NCBI RefSeq assembly: GCF_009789235.1
Contig: NZ_WSTB01000004.1
Location: 124,001 to 188,000 of the forward strand
Source of the DNA: Flavobacterium hydrocarbonoxydans
Lineage (GTDB): Bacteria; Bacteroidota; Bacteroidia; Flavobacteriales; Flavobacteriaceae
Direction: 5' to 3'
DNA: 64,000 bases
Shown: positions 40,827 through 49,648 of the stretch, one piece after another
Numbering within the stretch: position 1 is the stretch's first letter
Layout of the letters: the number at the start of each line of letters is the position of its first letter
Notes under the pieces: model-generated
The model's input: the letters and a program-made list of their open reading frames with translations, nothing else
The model's database searches: none
Told to the model about the DNA's origin: nothing
Position numbers and translations under genes: made by a program

Positions 40827-42182
40827 ATGAAAACACATTTCATCGCCATAGGCGGAAGCGCCATGCACAACTTAGCATTAGCATTACATAACAAAGGATA
40901 CAAGGTTACCGGCAGCGACGATGCTATTTTTGAACCATCGAAATCGCGTTTGGATAAAAAAGGAATTTTACCTGCTGAATTAGGCTGGTTTCCCGAAAAA
41001 ATTACTGCTGATATCGAAGCTGTAATTTTAGGAATGCACGCCAAAGCTGACAATCCTGAATTGCTAAAAGCGCAGGAATTAGGTTTGAAAATATATTCGT
41101 ACCCGGAGTTTTTATATGAACAGTCTAAAAATAAAACACGTGTTGTAATAGGTGGTTCTCACGGAAAAACTACTATTACTTCGATGATTTTGCACGTTAT
41201 GCATTATCATAATATCGAAGTTGATTATATGGTAGGAGCACAGCTGGAAGGTTTTGATACAATGGTGCATCTTACTGAAGAGAATGATTTTATGGTTCTG
41301 GAAGGCGACGAATATTTATCTTCTCCGATTGACAGAAGACCAAAATTTCATTTGTACCAGCCTAATATTGCCTTGATTTCCGGAATTGCATGGGATCATA
41401 TTAATGTTTTTCCAACGTATGAAAATTACGTGGAGCAATTCGAAATTTTTATTGCCAAAATCACCAATGGCGGAATTTTAGTGTACAACGAAAATGATCC
41501 AGAAGTAAAACGCGTTGCAGAGGCCGCTGTAAACCCAATTCGTAAATTAGCCTATCACACACCAGAATATTCCGTAAACGATGGTGTAACGTTATTGAAA
41601 ACTCCCGAAGGCGATATGCCAATCGAAGTTTTTGGTGCGCACAACTTAAATAATTTGGCTGGAGCCAAATGGATTTGCCAGAATATGGGCGTTGACGAAG
41701 CTGATTTTTACGAAGCTATCGCCAGTTTTAAAGGAGCGTCTAAACGATTGGAGAAAATTGCTGAAGGAAAAGGCAAAGTAGCGTATAAAGATTTTGCACA
41801 TTCGCCAAGTAAAGTGGCTGCAACTACAAAAGCGGTAAAGGAGCAATATCCAAACAGAACGTTGGTGGCATGTTTAGAATTGCATACGTATTCTAGTTTG
41901 AATGCTGAGTTTTTGAAAGAATACGAAGGAGCACTTGAATATGCTGGTGTAGCGGTTGTTTTTTATTCGCCGGATGCAGTAAAAATCAAACAATTAGAAG
42001 AAGTAACTTACGAGCAAATCGCCAGCTCTTTCAATAGAAAAGATTTAATAATTTACACGAATCCTGTTGAATTCAAAGAATATTTATTCAATTTAAATTT
42101 AGAGAATTCAGCACTTTTATTAATGAGTTCAGGAAACTACGGCGGATTGAATTTTGATGAGGTAAAAGGTTTGATTGAGTAA
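40827..42182 (+). CDS. mpl: UDP-N-acetylmuramate:tripeptide ligase (Mpl-type Mur ligase)
   Basis: 452 residues from ATG 40827 (a TTG four codons upstream is possible but less likely). The N-terminal UDP-binding part starts THFIAIGGSAMHNLALALHNKGYKVTGSD. The ATP site is VVIGGSHGKTTITSMI, then DFMVLEGDEYLSSPIDRRPKFHLYQPNIALISGIAWDHINVF, a Mpl/MurC-like block, and a C-terminal HSPSKVAATTKAVKEQYPNR. It reattaches the recycled tripeptide (L-Ala-D-Glu-mDAP) to UDP-MurNAc. MurC is the alternative, but the length and N-terminus favour Mpl. Confidence 0.88.
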   Translation: MKTHFIAIGGSAMHNLALALHNKGYKVTGSDDAIFEPSKSRLDKKGILPAELGWFPEKITADIEAVILGMHAKADNPELLKAQELGLKIYSYPEFLYEQSKNKTRVVIGGSHGKTTITSMILHVMHYHNIEVDYMVGAQLEGFDTMVHLTEENDFMVLEGDEYLSSPIDRRPKFHLYQPNIALISGIAWDHINVFPTYENYVEQFEIFIAKITNGGILVYNENDPEVKRVAEAAVNPIRKLAYHTPEYSVNDGVTLLKTPEGDMPIEVFGAHNLNNLAGAKWICQNMGVDEADFYEAIASFKGASKRLEKIAEGKGKVAYKDFAHSPSKVAATTKAVKEQYPNRTLVACLELHTYSSLNAEFLKEYEGALEYAGVAVVFYSPDAVKIKQLEEVTYEQIASSFNRKDLIIYTNPVEFKEYLFNLNLENSALLLMSSGNYGGLNFDEVKGLIE

Positions 42183-42208
42183 TTAATTAGTCAATGAGAT
42201 AATTTGAA

Positions 42209-42250
42209 AATGTGTCAATTGTTTTTATATAATTGGCACATTTTTTTTTG
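42209..42250 (+). terminator. Terminator of the Mur ligase gene
   Basis: AATGTGTCAATT (42209-42220) and AATTGGCACATT (42231-42242) form a 12-bp stem with one G-U and are followed by eight T. It serves the rightward gene and may also serve the convergent DUF1287 gene. Confidence 0.85.
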
Positions 42251-42315
42251 AAATTCATTTCACCATCACTTGTTTGGAATTTGGAATTTCTGTTTTGGAA
42301 TTTCCTTAATAGGAT

Positions 42316-42960
42316 TTACATTTTGGAATTTGTATATAAAAAATGTCCCACAATTGGATATTCAAACAAACAATCTTCCAACACTTGTCCACCGCCTACA
42401 TTGTGAACGATTAAATTTCGTTTTCCGTCTTGAGATTTTTTGTTAGTGATGATACCAATGTGCGGTAACTTTCCGTTTATCATCCAGGTTACTAACTCGC
42501 CAGTTTTATAATCGGATGGATTTTGGGTTACGGGTAATTTTGTTCCTTTTCGTTCAAAGAAAATTTCCAGATTAGGAACTCTTCTGTGATCGATATTTTT
42601 GTCGGTTTTGGTCATTCCCCATTTCTTTAAATTTGGATAAAGATTAAAATTACCTATCATATCTTCATGCACTTCTTTTTGTAAATCAATGTCTAGTTTT
42701 CTATAAGCACGAATGATCACATCGGTACAAACACCTTTATTTGCAGGAACATCTCCGTTTGGATATTTAATCGAAAAGTAAGCCGGATCATAATCAATAG
42801 AAGGGTCGATTATTGAAATTGCCGCTTCGGATAATTTTTCTTCAAATGTTTTAACCGTTTTTTCTGTAGAATGATGTACTGCAAATTGCGTTTTTTCTTT
42901 TTGGTTACAGGAAATCACTGAAAATGCGATTAGAAATAGGACACAAATAGTCTTCATCAT
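42316..42960 (-). CDS. DUF1287 lipoprotein
   Basis: 214 residues with a lipoprotein signal (VLFLIAFSVISC). The DUF1287 pattern is clear: ISIIDPSIDYDPAYFSIKYPNGDVPANKGVCTDVIIRAYRKLDIDLQKEVHEDM, NIDHRRVPNLEIFFERKG, and GELVTWMINGKLPHIGIITNKK. These proteins resemble NlpC/P60-like cysteine hydrolases; C and H residues are in GVCTDV and LPHIGI. Cell-wall amidase activity is plausible but unproven. Monocistronic. Confidence 0.85.
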   Translation of the reverse strand: MMKTICVLFLIAFSVISCNQKEKTQFAVHHSTEKTVKTFEEKLSEAAISIIDPSIDYDPAYFSIKYPNGDVPANKGVCTDVIIRAYRKLDIDLQKEVHEDMIGNFNLYPNLKKWGMTKTDKNIDHRRVPNLEIFFERKGTKLPVTQNPSDYKTGELVTWMINGKLPHIGIITNKKSQDGKRNLIVHNVGGGQVLEDCLFEYPIVGHFLYTNSKM

Positions 42961-43082
42961 ATTGGGTTAGAATTTGTTATTCGGATTATCTATAAATTTA
43001 ATTCTTTTTAGAATGCGAATACATTTTTAATGAATGATTTTTCTTATTTTTAACAAAAAATCCCCAAACACTATTTTTAAGT

Positions 43083-43544
43083 ATGAATGCAACAACAAAA
43101 GTGATCGCTACGACAAGCGAGAACCCAGATTTTATATTTTTAATACAAACCTTCGATACTTTTTTATGGGAAAGATATCCCGAATTAAAAAAAGAGTATT
43201 GGGGCAATAACCTGATAGAGTTTAACCCAAATGTGATTATCGTTTATCTTGATGAAAAACCAGTTGGCTGTGGCTGTTTTAAAAGGTACAATGAAAATTC
43301 GGCTGAGCTAAAGAGAATGTTCGTTTCTCCTGAAGCCAGAGGTTTAGGTCTGGCGCAATTAGTTATCAAAGAATTGGAGCTGAAAGCCAAAGAGCAGGGT
43401 TTTGAGACTTTCATTTTAGAAACATTGTACAAGCAGACAGAAGCAATTAGTCTCTATCAAAAAGTAGGTTTTGAAATAGTAGAAAACTATGAACCTTATG
43501 TAGGTATGACAAATAGCATTTGTATGAGCAAAAGCATTATTTAA
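43083..43544 (+). CDS. GNAT family N-acetyltransferase
   Basis: 153 residues with the GNAT core: VGCGCFKRYNENSAELKRMFVSPEARGLGLAQLVIKELE (acetyl-CoA loop RGLGLAQ) followed by AKEQGFETFILETLYKQTEAISLYQKVGFEIVENY. The acceptor is not predictable. Twelve bases separate it from radC, so the two may be co-transcribed. Confidence 0.88.
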   Translation: MNATTKVIATTSENPDFIFLIQTFDTFLWERYPELKKEYWGNNLIEFNPNVIIVYLDEKPVGCGCFKRYNENSAELKRMFVSPEARGLGLAQLVIKELELKAKEQGFETFILETLYKQTEAISLYQKVGFEIVENYEPYVGMTNSICMSKSII

Positions 43545-43556
43545 TATTTAATTTTA

Positions 43557-44246
43557 ATGGAATCAACACATTTTCCTATTACAAATTGGTCCGAAGACGA
43601 CAGGCCGCGCGAAAAATTAATGCTGAAAGGAAAAAGTGCGTTAAGTGATGCCGAGCTGATTGCAATTTTGATTGGTTCCGGCAGTCGAAACGAATCGGCT
43701 GTAGATTTGAGTAAACGAATTTTAGCAAGTGTAGATACATTAAATTCTTTAGGGAAAATGTCGATTTCGCAATTGATAAATTTTAAAGGAATAGGAGAGG
43801 CAAAAGCTATCGCAATCATTGCAGCACTCGAATTAGGTAGAAGAAGAAGGTCTGAAGATGCTGTTGAACTTGTTAAAATTACGTCAAGCAAATTGGTTTT
43901 CGAAATCATGCAGCCTATTATTGGCGAACTGCCACACGAAGAATTTTGGGTTCTTTTTCTGAATAATTCAAATAAAGTAATTTCGAAATCACAATTAAGC
44001 AAAGGCGGAATTTCGAGTACCATTGTCGATGTGCGTTTGGTGTTTAAATTGGCTCTCGAATCGGGTGCTACAGGACTGATTTTGTGTCACAATCATCCGT
44101 CTGGCGTTTTGAAACCGAGTAACGCCGATCTTCAGATTACTAAAAAACTTAAAATAGCCGGTGATAGTTTAGATGTTAAAGTTTTAGACCATCTGATTAT
44201 AACCGAAACAAAATATTATAGTTTTGTAGATGAAGGCGTTTTTTGA
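43557..44246 (+). CDS. radC: RadC family JAB/MPN protein
   Basis: 229 residues. An N-terminal helix-hairpin-helix region (LGKMSISQLINFKGIGEAKAIAIIAALELGRRR) precedes a JAB1/MPN metal site, LILCHNHPSGVLKPSNADLQITKKL (HxH plus distal Asp). The start (MESTHFPITNWSEDDRPREKLMLKG) is typical. The DNA-repair role named in old annotations is doubtful; the biochemical function is unknown. Confidence 0.9.
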   Translation: MESTHFPITNWSEDDRPREKLMLKGKSALSDAELIAILIGSGSRNESAVDLSKRILASVDTLNSLGKMSISQLINFKGIGEAKAIAIIAALELGRRRRSEDAVELVKITSSKLVFEIMQPIIGELPHEEFWVLFLNNSNKVISKSQLSKGGISSTIVDVRLVFKLALESGATGLILCHNHPSGVLKPSNADLQITKKLKIAGDSLDVKVLDHLIITETKYYSFVDEGVF

Positions 44247-44262
44247 TAAATTTGCTTCTTTC

Positions 44263-44295
44263 AGACATTTGTCTTATATTTACGGTCAAATGTCT
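44263..44295. promoter_or_regulatory. Inverted repeat before the Xre/RES pair (operator or radC terminator)
   Basis: AGACATTTG (44263-44271) and CAAATGTCT (44287-44295) are perfect 9-bp complements with a 15-bp gap containing TATATTTA, one mismatch from TAnnTTTG. A T run follows, so it could terminate radC. Its position 5 bases before the start codon and the enclosed -7-like box also fit an operator. Confidence 0.5.
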
Positions 44296-44300
44296 TTTTT

Positions 44301-44804
44301 ATGGAAGCTGTAAAATTAAAATCGGGAGAAGCCATTGATAAGGCTGTAAGAGGGTTTATCACCAAGGTCGAGAAGGATAGTGGGTACAAACTCATTACTA
44401 AAAACATAACCTATAGGGAGTTTTTAAAAAACAAAATGTTGATTAGTCATTCTATTCGCGAAGGAATTCCGTATGATTTTTTTAATCTGATAAAAGAAAA
44501 TGCCCCTTTTAATGAAGAGGATTGGGCTTCTTTTTTAGGAATTTCAACCAAATCACTTCAAAGAAATAAAGTAAAAGAGAATTTTATATTCAAGTCTTTA
44601 CAGTCAGAAAAAATTCTCGAATTAGCTGAGGTTACTTCATTAGGAAAAGAAGTTTTTGACTCTGAAGAACAATTTTATTTATGGTTGAACACACCTTCGT
44701 TTGCATTAGCTTCCTTAACTCCTTTTGAACTCTTAAGAGATTCTTACGGAAAAGAAATGGTGGTGAACGAATTGAATAAAATTGATCAGGGAATTTTTGT
44801 GTAA
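44301..44804 (+). CDS. Xre/MbcA/ParS-type antitoxin (DUF2384)
   Basis: 167 residues. An HTH-like middle, FNEEDWASFLGISTKSLQRNKVKENF, resembles the Xre-type antitoxin domain. The C-terminal toxin-binding domain has EVTSLGKEVFDSEEQFYLWLNTPSFALASLTPFELLRDSYGKEMVVNELNKIDQGIFV, the MbcA/ParS pattern. Its stop overlaps the RES toxin start by one base. Together they form an Xre-RES type II module. Confidence 0.9.
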   Translation: MEAVKLKSGEAIDKAVRGFITKVEKDSGYKLITKNITYREFLKNKMLISHSIREGIPYDFFNLIKENAPFNEEDWASFLGISTKSLQRNKVKENFIFKSLQSEKILELAEVTSLGKEVFDSEEQFYLWLNTPSFALASLTPFELLRDSYGKEMVVNELNKIDQGIFV

Positions 44805-45262
44805 TGGAAGTTTTTCGATTAGCGCGCAAAAAATATCCGATTGAGCTGTCTGGACGTGGTGCAGCAATTTCAGGCGCAAGATGGAATTCTAAAGGAACTG
44901 AAATTATTTATTGTGCAGAGAACAGGGCACTTGCCATGGCTGAGGTTTTAGTACATCTTTCGTTAGCAACTTTGCCAGGCGATTTTGTAATGCTCACTAT
45001 TATTATTCCTGACGAAATTGACATTGAGGTATTAGATCTGAAAACCCTGAAAGAAGATTGGTCTGTTTTTCCCGGCACATTCGAAACAGCGGCAATGGGC
45101 GATGATTTCATCCGAAGAAATGATTCTTGTGTTTTGAAAGTTCCATCAGCAGTCGTAAAGGGAGATTTTAATTTGCTTATTAATCCGTATCACAAGGATT
45201 TTCATAAAATTAAAATTATAGATCAGCATGACTTTCCATTTGATAAACGAATATTTAAATAA
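44804..45262 (+). CDS. RES-domain toxin (NAD+ phosphorylase type)
   Basis: 152 residues. The RES pattern is present: EVFRLARKKYPIELSGRGAAISGARWNSKG, an acidic IYCAENRALAMAEVLVHL, and SCVLKVPSAVVKGDFNLLINP. RES toxins such as MbcT and Xre-RES proteins destroy NAD+. Cytoplasmic. Directly followed by a HAD phosphatase 10 bp downstream. Confidence 0.9.
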   Translation: MEVFRLARKKYPIELSGRGAAISGARWNSKGTEIIYCAENRALAMAEVLVHLSLATLPGDFVMLTIIIPDEIDIEVLDLKTLKEDWSVFPGTFETAAMGDDFIRRNDSCVLKVPSAVVKGDFNLLINPYHKDFHKIKIIDQHDFPFDKRIFK

Positions 45263-45272
45263 TTAGATTACC

Positions 45273-45962
45273 ATGTTACAAAATACGATTACAGATGTTT
45301 TTTTTGATTTAGATCACACACTTTGGGATTTTGATAAAAACTCCGAAATGGCTTTTGATCGAATTTTTAAAGATAAATATCCGCATATTAAGACAACTGA
45401 TTTTATCGAAAAATATGCGCCTATTAATCAGGCTTGCTGGAAATTATACCAAAACGATACAATCACCCATCAGGAATTGCGTTATAACAGATTAAGATTT
45501 TCTTTTGACGCTCTGAACATTGACATCTCAGATGACGAAATTAGCGAAATTGCTGTTGATTATATCGAATTCTTAACCGACAATAATCATCTTTTTGATG
45601 GTGCAATTGAGGTCTTGGAGTATTTGAAATCAAAGTACAAATTGCACATTATAACCAATGGTTTTGCGGGTGTTCAGGATAAAAAAATAAACAACGCGTT
45701 GCTTTCAGGTTATTTTACAACGATTACAAATTCTGAATTAGCAGGCGTAAAGAAACCAAATAGTATTATCTTTGATTATGCGATTAATATTGCGAAGGCT
45801 TCTAAAGCGAACAGCATCATGATTGGAGATTGTCTGGATGCAGATATTAACGGAGCTTTGAATGCAGGTTTGGATGCTATTTTTTTTAATGAAAAAAAAA
45901 TCGAAACACCTGAAAATATTAAACAAATTAATCATTTATTAGAACTTAAAAAATATTTATAA
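45273..45962 (+). CDS. YjjG-type HAD nucleotidase
   Basis: 229 residues of the haloacid-dehalogenase superfamily. Motif I is DVFFDLDHTLWDFDKNS, motif II IITNGFAG, motif III (Lys) VKKPNS, and motif IV SIMIGDCLDADINGALNAG. The pattern fits noncanonical pyrimidine nucleotidases of the YjjG type. It would clean up damaged or unusual nucleotides in the cytosol. It is linked by 2 bp to the next gene. Confidence 0.9.
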   Translation: MLQNTITDVFFDLDHTLWDFDKNSEMAFDRIFKDKYPHIKTTDFIEKYAPINQACWKLYQNDTITHQELRYNRLRFSFDALNIDISDDEISEIAVDYIEFLTDNNHLFDGAIEVLEYLKSKYKLHIITNGFAGVQDKKINNALLSGYFTTITNSELAGVKKPNSIIFDYAINIAKASKANSIMIGDCLDADINGALNAGLDAIFFNEKKIETPENIKQINHLLELKKYL

Positions 45963-45964
45963 TT

Positions 45965-46729
45965 ATGAAAATTAAATTTTTATTGCTTGCCCTATTTGCT
46001 TCCGTTATCGGATTTTCACAATCTATTAACGATTATAAGGCTGTGATTGTACCGCTGCGATATGATTTTCAAAAAACAGATAATCAATACAGATTGTCAA
46101 CCATGACAAAAGCAAATTTGATCAAAGCAGGTTTTGAAGCTTTTTATTCAAACGAACAGCTCCCGGAAGGCTATAACGAACGTTGCGATCTTTTATACGC
46201 CGAGGTAAAAAGAGATAACGCTTTTTTAATGACAAAACTTTTTGTAGAGTTTAAAGATTGTTACGGAAAAGTAATTTATACATCCGGTGTTGGAAAAAGC
46301 AAAGAAAAAGAATATGAAGTTGCCTATAAGGAATGTCTGGATATGGCTTTTGTCTCAATCAATGAATTGCATTATAAATACAACGGAACAAAAGCAGCAT
46401 TGCCTGCAAGAGCGACATCAACTGTAGCTGCTCCAGCAGTTACAACAGCAGTTGTTGCGACTCCGGTTGTATCAGCGGTTGTTGCAACTCCTACTCCTGA
46501 TGTTTCAGACCCGAATTTACTATATGCACAACCAACAGAAACTGGTTATCAGTTGATTGATAAAACGCCAAAAGTAGTGATGAAATTAATGAAAACATCA
46601 CGTCCGGATTCTTTTATTGCAATCAAAGATGGTGTTCAGGGAACATTAAATGCAAAGGACAATCAATGGTTTTTTGAATATTATAAAGACGACAAATTAG
46701 TTTCTGAAAAAGTTGTAGTTAAGTTCTAG
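45965..46729 (+). CDS. Secreted protein, function unknown, with Ala/Val-rich repeat
   Basis: 254 residues with a signal peptide (KFLLLALFASVIGFSQ). A conserved-looking N-terminal domain (YKAVIVPLRYDFQKTDNQYRLSTMTKANLIKAGFEAFY, CDLLYAEVKRDNAFLMTKLFVEFKDC) is followed by a low-complexity Ala/Thr/Val/Pro linker (VAAPAVTTAVVATPVVSAVV) and a C-terminal strand-rich part. Not recognised as a known family. It may be co-transcribed with the HAD gene. Confidence 0.7.
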   Translation: MKIKFLLLALFASVIGFSQSINDYKAVIVPLRYDFQKTDNQYRLSTMTKANLIKAGFEAFYSNEQLPEGYNERCDLLYAEVKRDNAFLMTKLFVEFKDCYGKVIYTSGVGKSKEKEYEVAYKECLDMAFVSINELHYKYNGTKAALPARATSTVAAPAVTTAVVATPVVSAVVATPTPDVSDPNLLYAQPTETGYQLIDKTPKVVMKLMKTSRPDSFIAIKDGVQGTLNAKDNQWFFEYYKDDKLVSEKVVVKF

Positions 46730-46794
46730 ATTTTAGATTTTAGATTAAGAATGTTAAACAGCTATTAGAAAAAAAATAAACAACAAACAGTATA

Positions 46795-48072
46795 TTAATA
46801 TCCATATTTATCTTTCCAACGGTTCTTTAAAAATTCGCGGTTGCTGTTCTCTCTGGAATTGCTTCCCGGATTATAAAGAACCGTTTCTTTTATCGCTTCA
46901 GGTAAAAATTCCTGTTCTGCAAAATTATTGGCATAATCGTGCGAGTACTTATAATCTTCGCCATAACCCAACTCTTTCATCAGTTTCGTTGGGGCATTTC
47001 GCAAATGAATCGGAACTGGCAAATCTCCGGTTTGTTTTACCAATTGTTGCGCATTTCCAATCGCCATATACGAAGCATTACTTTTAGGAGAAGTGGCCAG
47101 ATAAATAGCGCATTGGCTCAGAATAATTCTGCTTTCAGGATAGCCAATCGTACTCACCGCCTGAAAGGTATTATTAGCCATAATAAAAGCCGTAGGATTG
47201 GCATTGCCAATATCTTCACTGGACAAAATAAGCATTCTTCGGGCGATAAATTTTACATCTTCGCCGCCTTCAATCATTCTTGCCAGCCAATAAACCGCAC
47301 CGTTTGGATCGCTGCCACGAATCGATTTTATAAAGGCCGAAACAATATCATAATGCTGCTCACCAGTTTTGTCATACAAAACCGTGTTTTGCTGCACCAG
47401 TTCAAAAACTCTGTCATTAGTAATAATTATTTCATCGCCAGCCGAAGCGTTTACAACCAATTCAAAAATATTCAGCAATTTTCTGCCATCACCTCCGGAA
47501 AGTCGCAACAATGCTTCCGTTTCTTTCAGAACAATATTTTTTGATGCTAAATACGAGTCAGTTTTCATCGCGCGGTGCAGTAAAGCTTCCAGATCATCTT
47601 TTGTAAAAGCATTCAAAATATACACCTGACAACGCGATAATAATGCGGGAATAACTTCAAAACTTGGGTTTTCGGTCGTGGCACCAATTAGGGTAATAAT
47701 GCCTTTTTCGACCGCTGCCAGAAGCGAATCCTGCTGCGATTTACTAAATCTGTGAATCTCATCAATAAACAAAATAGGGTTTTTAGCCGTAAACAAACCA
47801 CCGCTTTGTTTCGCCTTATCAATCACATCACGTATGTCTTTCACGCCCGAATTTATCGCACTCAAAATATAAAACGGACGCTTCGATTCCTGTGCAATAA
47901 TTTGTGCCAAAGTCGTTTTTCCCGTTCCCGGCGGTCCCCAGAAAATCAACGACGGAATAATTCCTTTCGAAATTTGCTGCGTCAGCGAACCGTTTGGTCC
48001 AACCAAATGACTCTGACTAATATAATCTTCTAATTGCTGTGGGCGAATACGCTCGGCTAAAGGTGCTTCCAT
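46795..48072 (-). CDS. rarA: Replication-associated recombination protein A
   Basis: 425 residues. The AAA+ core has [17 protein letters not shown] (Walker A), [23 protein letters not shown] (Walker B), [21 protein letters not shown] (sensor 1), then a long C-terminal part ([35 protein letters not shown]). The start ([26 protein letters not shown]) is typical of MgsA/RarA clamp-loader-like ATPases acting at stalled forks. Divergent to the rhomboid gene. Confidence 0.94.
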   Translation of the reverse strand: MEAPLAERIRPQQLEDYISQSHLVGPNGSLTQQISKGIIPSLIFWGPPGTGKTTLAQIIAQESKRPFYILSAINSGVKDIRDVIDKAKQSGGLFTAKNPILFIDEIHRFSKSQQDSLLAAVEKGIITLIGATTENPSFEVIPALLSRCQVYILNAFTKDDLEALLHRAMKTDSYLASKNIVLKETEALLRLSGGDGRKLLNIFELVVNASAGDEIIITNDRVFELVQQNTVLYDKTGEQHYDIVSAFIKSIRGSDPNGAVYWLARMIEGGEDVKFIARRMLILSSEDIGNANPTAFIMANNTFQAVSTIGYPESRIILSQCAIYLATSPKSNASYMAIGNAQQLVKQTGDLPVPIHLRNAPTKLMKELGYGEDYKYSHDYANNFAEQEFLPEAIKETVLYNPGSNSRENSNREFLKNRWKDKYGY

Positions 48073-48099
48073 TTTGTAAAATTACTATTTTTAATTTTT

Positions 48100-48179
48100 T
48101 CAGGAGCTATTTCCTGCTGTCCGCTGTATCTTTTTATTTTTAAAGAAAAAATAAAAAGGATGCCGCTTCCATCAGGGCT
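48100..48179 (-). repeat. AGCCC-GATGGAAG structured element, copy 2
   Basis: On the minus strand: AGCCCTGATGGAAGCGG, a hairpin with arms CTTTTTATTTTT and AAAAATAAAAAG, then CAGCGGACAGCAGGAAATAGCTCCTG in two pieces. It matches the flanking words of copy 1 but has an unrelated stem, which suggests that structure rather than sequence is kept. It lies between the divergent rarA and rhomboid genes. Confidence 0.6.
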
Positions 48180-48280
48180 AAATCCGGCTTCGAAAGAATG
48201 TTTTTCAGTTAGCTGACAAAATATCAGTAAATTAGTTTTGGATAGTTTTTTGATGCTTCCTTTTCAAATCAATGCTAAAT

Positions 48281-49042
48281 ATGAACGACAATCATTTTAA
48301 GTTTTCAAATGCAGTTATCGGGCTTCCGGTTTTTTTTGTGCTTTTCATTTGGGTGGTTTACTGGGCTCAGATTCGTTTCGATTTTGACTTTTACCAGCAT
48401 GGTGTTTATCCTCGTGAATTCTCCGGTTTGCAAGGTGTTCTGTTTAGCCCTTTTATTCACGAAAACTTAGGGCATTTGTATAACAATTCGATTCCGCTTT
48501 TGGTTTTATTAGCAGCGATGCAATATTTTTATCCCAGACAAACTTTTGGCGTTATCACTTTCGGAATACTTTTTTCAGGATTGATAACCTGGATTATTGG
48601 CCGCGAAAATTATCATATTGGCGCCAGCGGACTGATATATGTTTTGGTAAGTTTTATATTTTTCAAAGGAATTCAAACCAAATATTACCGGTTAGTAGCG
48701 CTTTCCTTATCTGTAATTTTGCTTTATGGCGGAATGATTTGGTATGTTTTTCCAGATGTCGATCAGTCTATTTCCTGGGAAGGACATCTGGCAGGTTTTA
48801 TCACAGGTTTCGGAATAGCAATGTTTTATAAAACACCAGAATACACAAAACCTATTGTCTATGATTGGCAAAAACCTGACTTCAATCCTGAAGAAGATGC
48901 TTTTATGAAACATTTTGACGAAAACGGAAATTTTGTCAATACTGAAATTCCGGAAGAAGAACCTGAAAATAGTTCTACTTATTTCAATTCTGATGTTTCC
49001 GTGCACTATATTATCACAAAATCTGATGAAGAAGACAAATAG
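48281..49042 (+). CDS. Rhomboid family intramembrane serine protease
   Basis: 253 residues from the ATG at 48281; an ATG three codons upstream (48272) is an alternative. Rhomboid features are HENLGHLYNNSIPLLVLLA in an early helix, the catalytic serine in IIGRENYHIGASGLIYVLVSFIFF, and the catalytic His in SWEGHLAGFITGFGIAMF. Six membrane helices are followed by an acidic cytoplasmic tail. It cleaves membrane proteins; the substrate is unknown. Confidence 0.9.
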   Translation: MNDNHFKFSNAVIGLPVFFVLFIWVVYWAQIRFDFDFYQHGVYPREFSGLQGVLFSPFIHENLGHLYNNSIPLLVLLAAMQYFYPRQTFGVITFGILFSGLITWIIGRENYHIGASGLIYVLVSFIFFKGIQTKYYRLVALSLSVILLYGGMIWYVFPDVDQSISWEGHLAGFITGFGIAMFYKTPEYTKPIVYDWQKPDFNPEEDAFMKHFDENGNFVNTEIPEEEPENSSTYFNSDVSVHYIITKSDEEDK

Positions 49043-49113
49043 GAGAGGGTAATTTTCATTTGATTTAAAATGACTATTTTTGTTAAGGATATTCTAATTT
49101 CATTTCTCTAATT

Positions 49114-49647
49114 ATGAAAAAGATAAGCTTTTCTATTTTGTTTTTATTAGTTTTTGTCAGTGCAAAATGTTTTTCTCAATGTGAGGTAAGAAACAGAGTA
49201 CAGGCTGACGGAACGATGATTTATTATTTTGATCCAACAGTGTTTTATTATACGCAGTCAAAATCGTTAAAGATTAATATTGTAACGGATAAAGAACATT
49301 ATTTTGTTGCTTTGCAGCCTTCTCCTTTTCCTGCAAAAAAAGAAGGGAGAAAGATAAAGGATGATTTAGTTATTCAATTGGCTAATAAAGAGTCGTACAA
49401 ACTTTCTCATTACGACACACAATATCAGAATAATGATTCTATAATGCAGGTTTTGTATCTGATGGATGATAAAGATATTGAGGTCTTTTCTAAGTTCGAA
49501 GCCATTTCGGCTACGATCAATATGAAAGGGACCGAGTTTATGCGAACCTATACTTTCAAATTGCATAAAAATGCTATAATACAACAATTAGAATGCTTCC
49601 TGAAAAATGAGGAAGTGCTAAAAACAGAAGACGAAAAGAAAGAGTAG
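49114..49647 (+). CDS. Secreted protein of unknown function
   Basis: 177 residues with a signal peptide (FSILFLLVFVSAKCFSQC). The mature part is mostly beta (IYYFDPTVFYYTQSKSLKINIVTDKEHYFVALQPSP) with a Lys/Asp-rich tail. Cys22 and Cys163 could form a disulfide. No family is recognised. It is convergent with the DUF2490 gene, with one base between the stops. Confidence 0.65.
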   Translation: MKKISFSILFLLVFVSAKCFSQCEVRNRVQADGTMIYYFDPTVFYYTQSKSLKINIVTDKEHYFVALQPSPFPAKKEGRKIKDDLVIQLANKESYKLSHYDTQYQNNDSIMQVLYLMDDKDIEVFSKFEAISATINMKGTEFMRTYTFKLHKNAIIQQLECFLKNEEVLKTEDEKKE

Positions 49648-49648
49648 T

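Noticed and set aside
42998-43207. Minus-strand ORF with a hydrophobic stretch
   Set aside because: It overlaps the start of the GNAT gene antisense, and no family resemblance or start signal is seen.
46939-47544. 201-codon plus-strand ORF opposite rarA
   Set aside because: Shadow of a well-conserved gene; composition is implausible for a real protein.
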